From contig JAAVCK010000018.1 of assembly GCA_014802325.1 (NCBI GenBank), forward strand, positions 1 to 44,196: 44,196 nt of DNA, in the 5' to 3' direction. This stretch comes from Bacteroides sp. GTDB taxonomy: Bacteria; Bacteroidota; Bacteroidia; Bacteroidales; Muribaculaceae. The position numbers were made by a program, and so were the translations under genes. Each line of letters opens with the position of its first letter. Position 1 is the stretch's first letter. Below the pieces are notes generated by a model. It worked only from the letters and a program-made list of their open reading frames with translations. It was not told the origin of the DNA and did not search any database. Shown one piece after another: positions 44,026-44,196 of this stretch.

Positions 44026-44196
44026 TTATGTCCGTGAGTCTATACGATGCTTGTGGAGGAAATTGTCAATATCGGCTTGGTTGACGTAGATTTTGCGGCC
44101 AATCTGGGAGAAGGGGATGAGGCGTTGGTCGCGGTAGTTCTGCCATGTTTTTGGTGAAATGCCGAGGAGTTTTCGCGCTTCTTCGGATTCGAGCCA
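44026..44196 (-). CDS. Excisionase-like HTH (HTH_17) DNA-binding protein, partial
   Basis: Only the last 56 codons and the stop are inside the window; the gene runs off the right edge. The reading WLESEEARKLLGISPKTW, then RLIPFSQIGRKIYV, then DIDNFLHKHR is the MerR-like winged HTH_17 domain found in excisionases and in small regulators of Bacteroidales integrative elements. It ends 112 bases above the XRE start, in the same direction. It supports a mobile-element origin of the island. Its local base composition is closer to that of the core genes than the defence operon is. Confidence 0.8.
   Translation of the reverse strand, partial: WLESEEARKLLGISPKTWQNYRDQRLIPFSQIGRKIYVNQADIDNFLHKHRIDSRT

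Larger units (their letters stand above)
31607..44196. mobile_element. AT-rich genomic island beside tRNA-Leu carrying a DISARM-like operon (right end not in window)
   Basis: From just after the tRNA-Leu terminator the base composition drops sharply compared with 1-24000 and stays low through the seven-gene minus-strand block. Repeated ACGTGCA words (31608-31614 and 31619-31625), with an inverted TGCACG shortly after, lie at the junction. At the right edge an excisionase-like HTH gene appears. No integrase and no second copy of the tRNA 3' end are inside the window, so the full extent and the integration mechanism are inferred. Positions 31607-31870 hold no gene that I can support. Confidence 0.65.

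Noticed and set aside
31548-44196. Second copy of the tRNA-Leu 3' end inside the island (attachment repeat)
   Set aside because: I looked for the CCTGTTCTGGGC end and found only short chance matches such as CCTGTTC. The other end must lie outside the window or use another sequence.

Overview
The window looks like a Bacteroidota chromosome, order Bacteroidales. The evidence is a SusC/SusD pair, a protein with a probable type IX secretion sorting domain, Bacteroidota promoters (TTTG, 19-22 bases, TAnnTTTG) and few Shine-Dalgarno sequences in the core genes. The fairly GC-rich core and the intergenic repeat style suggest something like Muribaculaceae, but that placement is inference.

Positions 1-24029 are core genes, all on the minus strand. 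Operon 1, from a promoter near 4074, encodes a membrane-anchored coiled-coil protein, an MgtC-like protein and a CPA2 cation/proton antiporter. Operon 2, from near 8847, encodes an RND-type adaptor lipoprotein, a TolC-like outer-membrane lipoprotein, an NfeD-type membrane serine protease and KdsB; no RND pump gene is present. An M6-family metalloprotease follows (9365-12145), with a composite repeat island on each side. Operon 3, from 19481-19512, encodes a THUMP RNA methyltransferase, PurD, a polytopic membrane protein and PdxB, and possibly a GH43 glycosidase. Then come tRNA-Gln, with its own promoter and terminator, and carAB.

Positions 24269-31406 are plus-strand: a susC/susD/surface-lipoprotein operon divergent from carA, then rarA, whose promoter suggests a leaderless mRNA. 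tRNA-Leu(CAG), with promoter and terminator, ends the core part.

From about 31607 to the right edge the DNA is clearly more AT-rich and all genes are on the minus strand. This looks like an island inserted beside tRNA-Leu. In transcription order it holds a partial excisionase-like HTH gene, an XRE regulator, a radical SAM protein, a NERD nuclease-UvrD helicase fusion, an unrecognised 770-residue protein, a DrmA-like helicase and a DrmB-like DUF1998 protein. Gaps are very short, with one ATGA overlap and one coupled start. DrmA and DrmB are the core of DISARM phage defence, but no DNA methyltransferase and no DrmC phospholipase-D protein occur in the window. I read it as a DISARM-related, apparently methylase-less defence operon with a NERD helicase-nuclease and a radical SAM enzyme. 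It is the most interesting object here.
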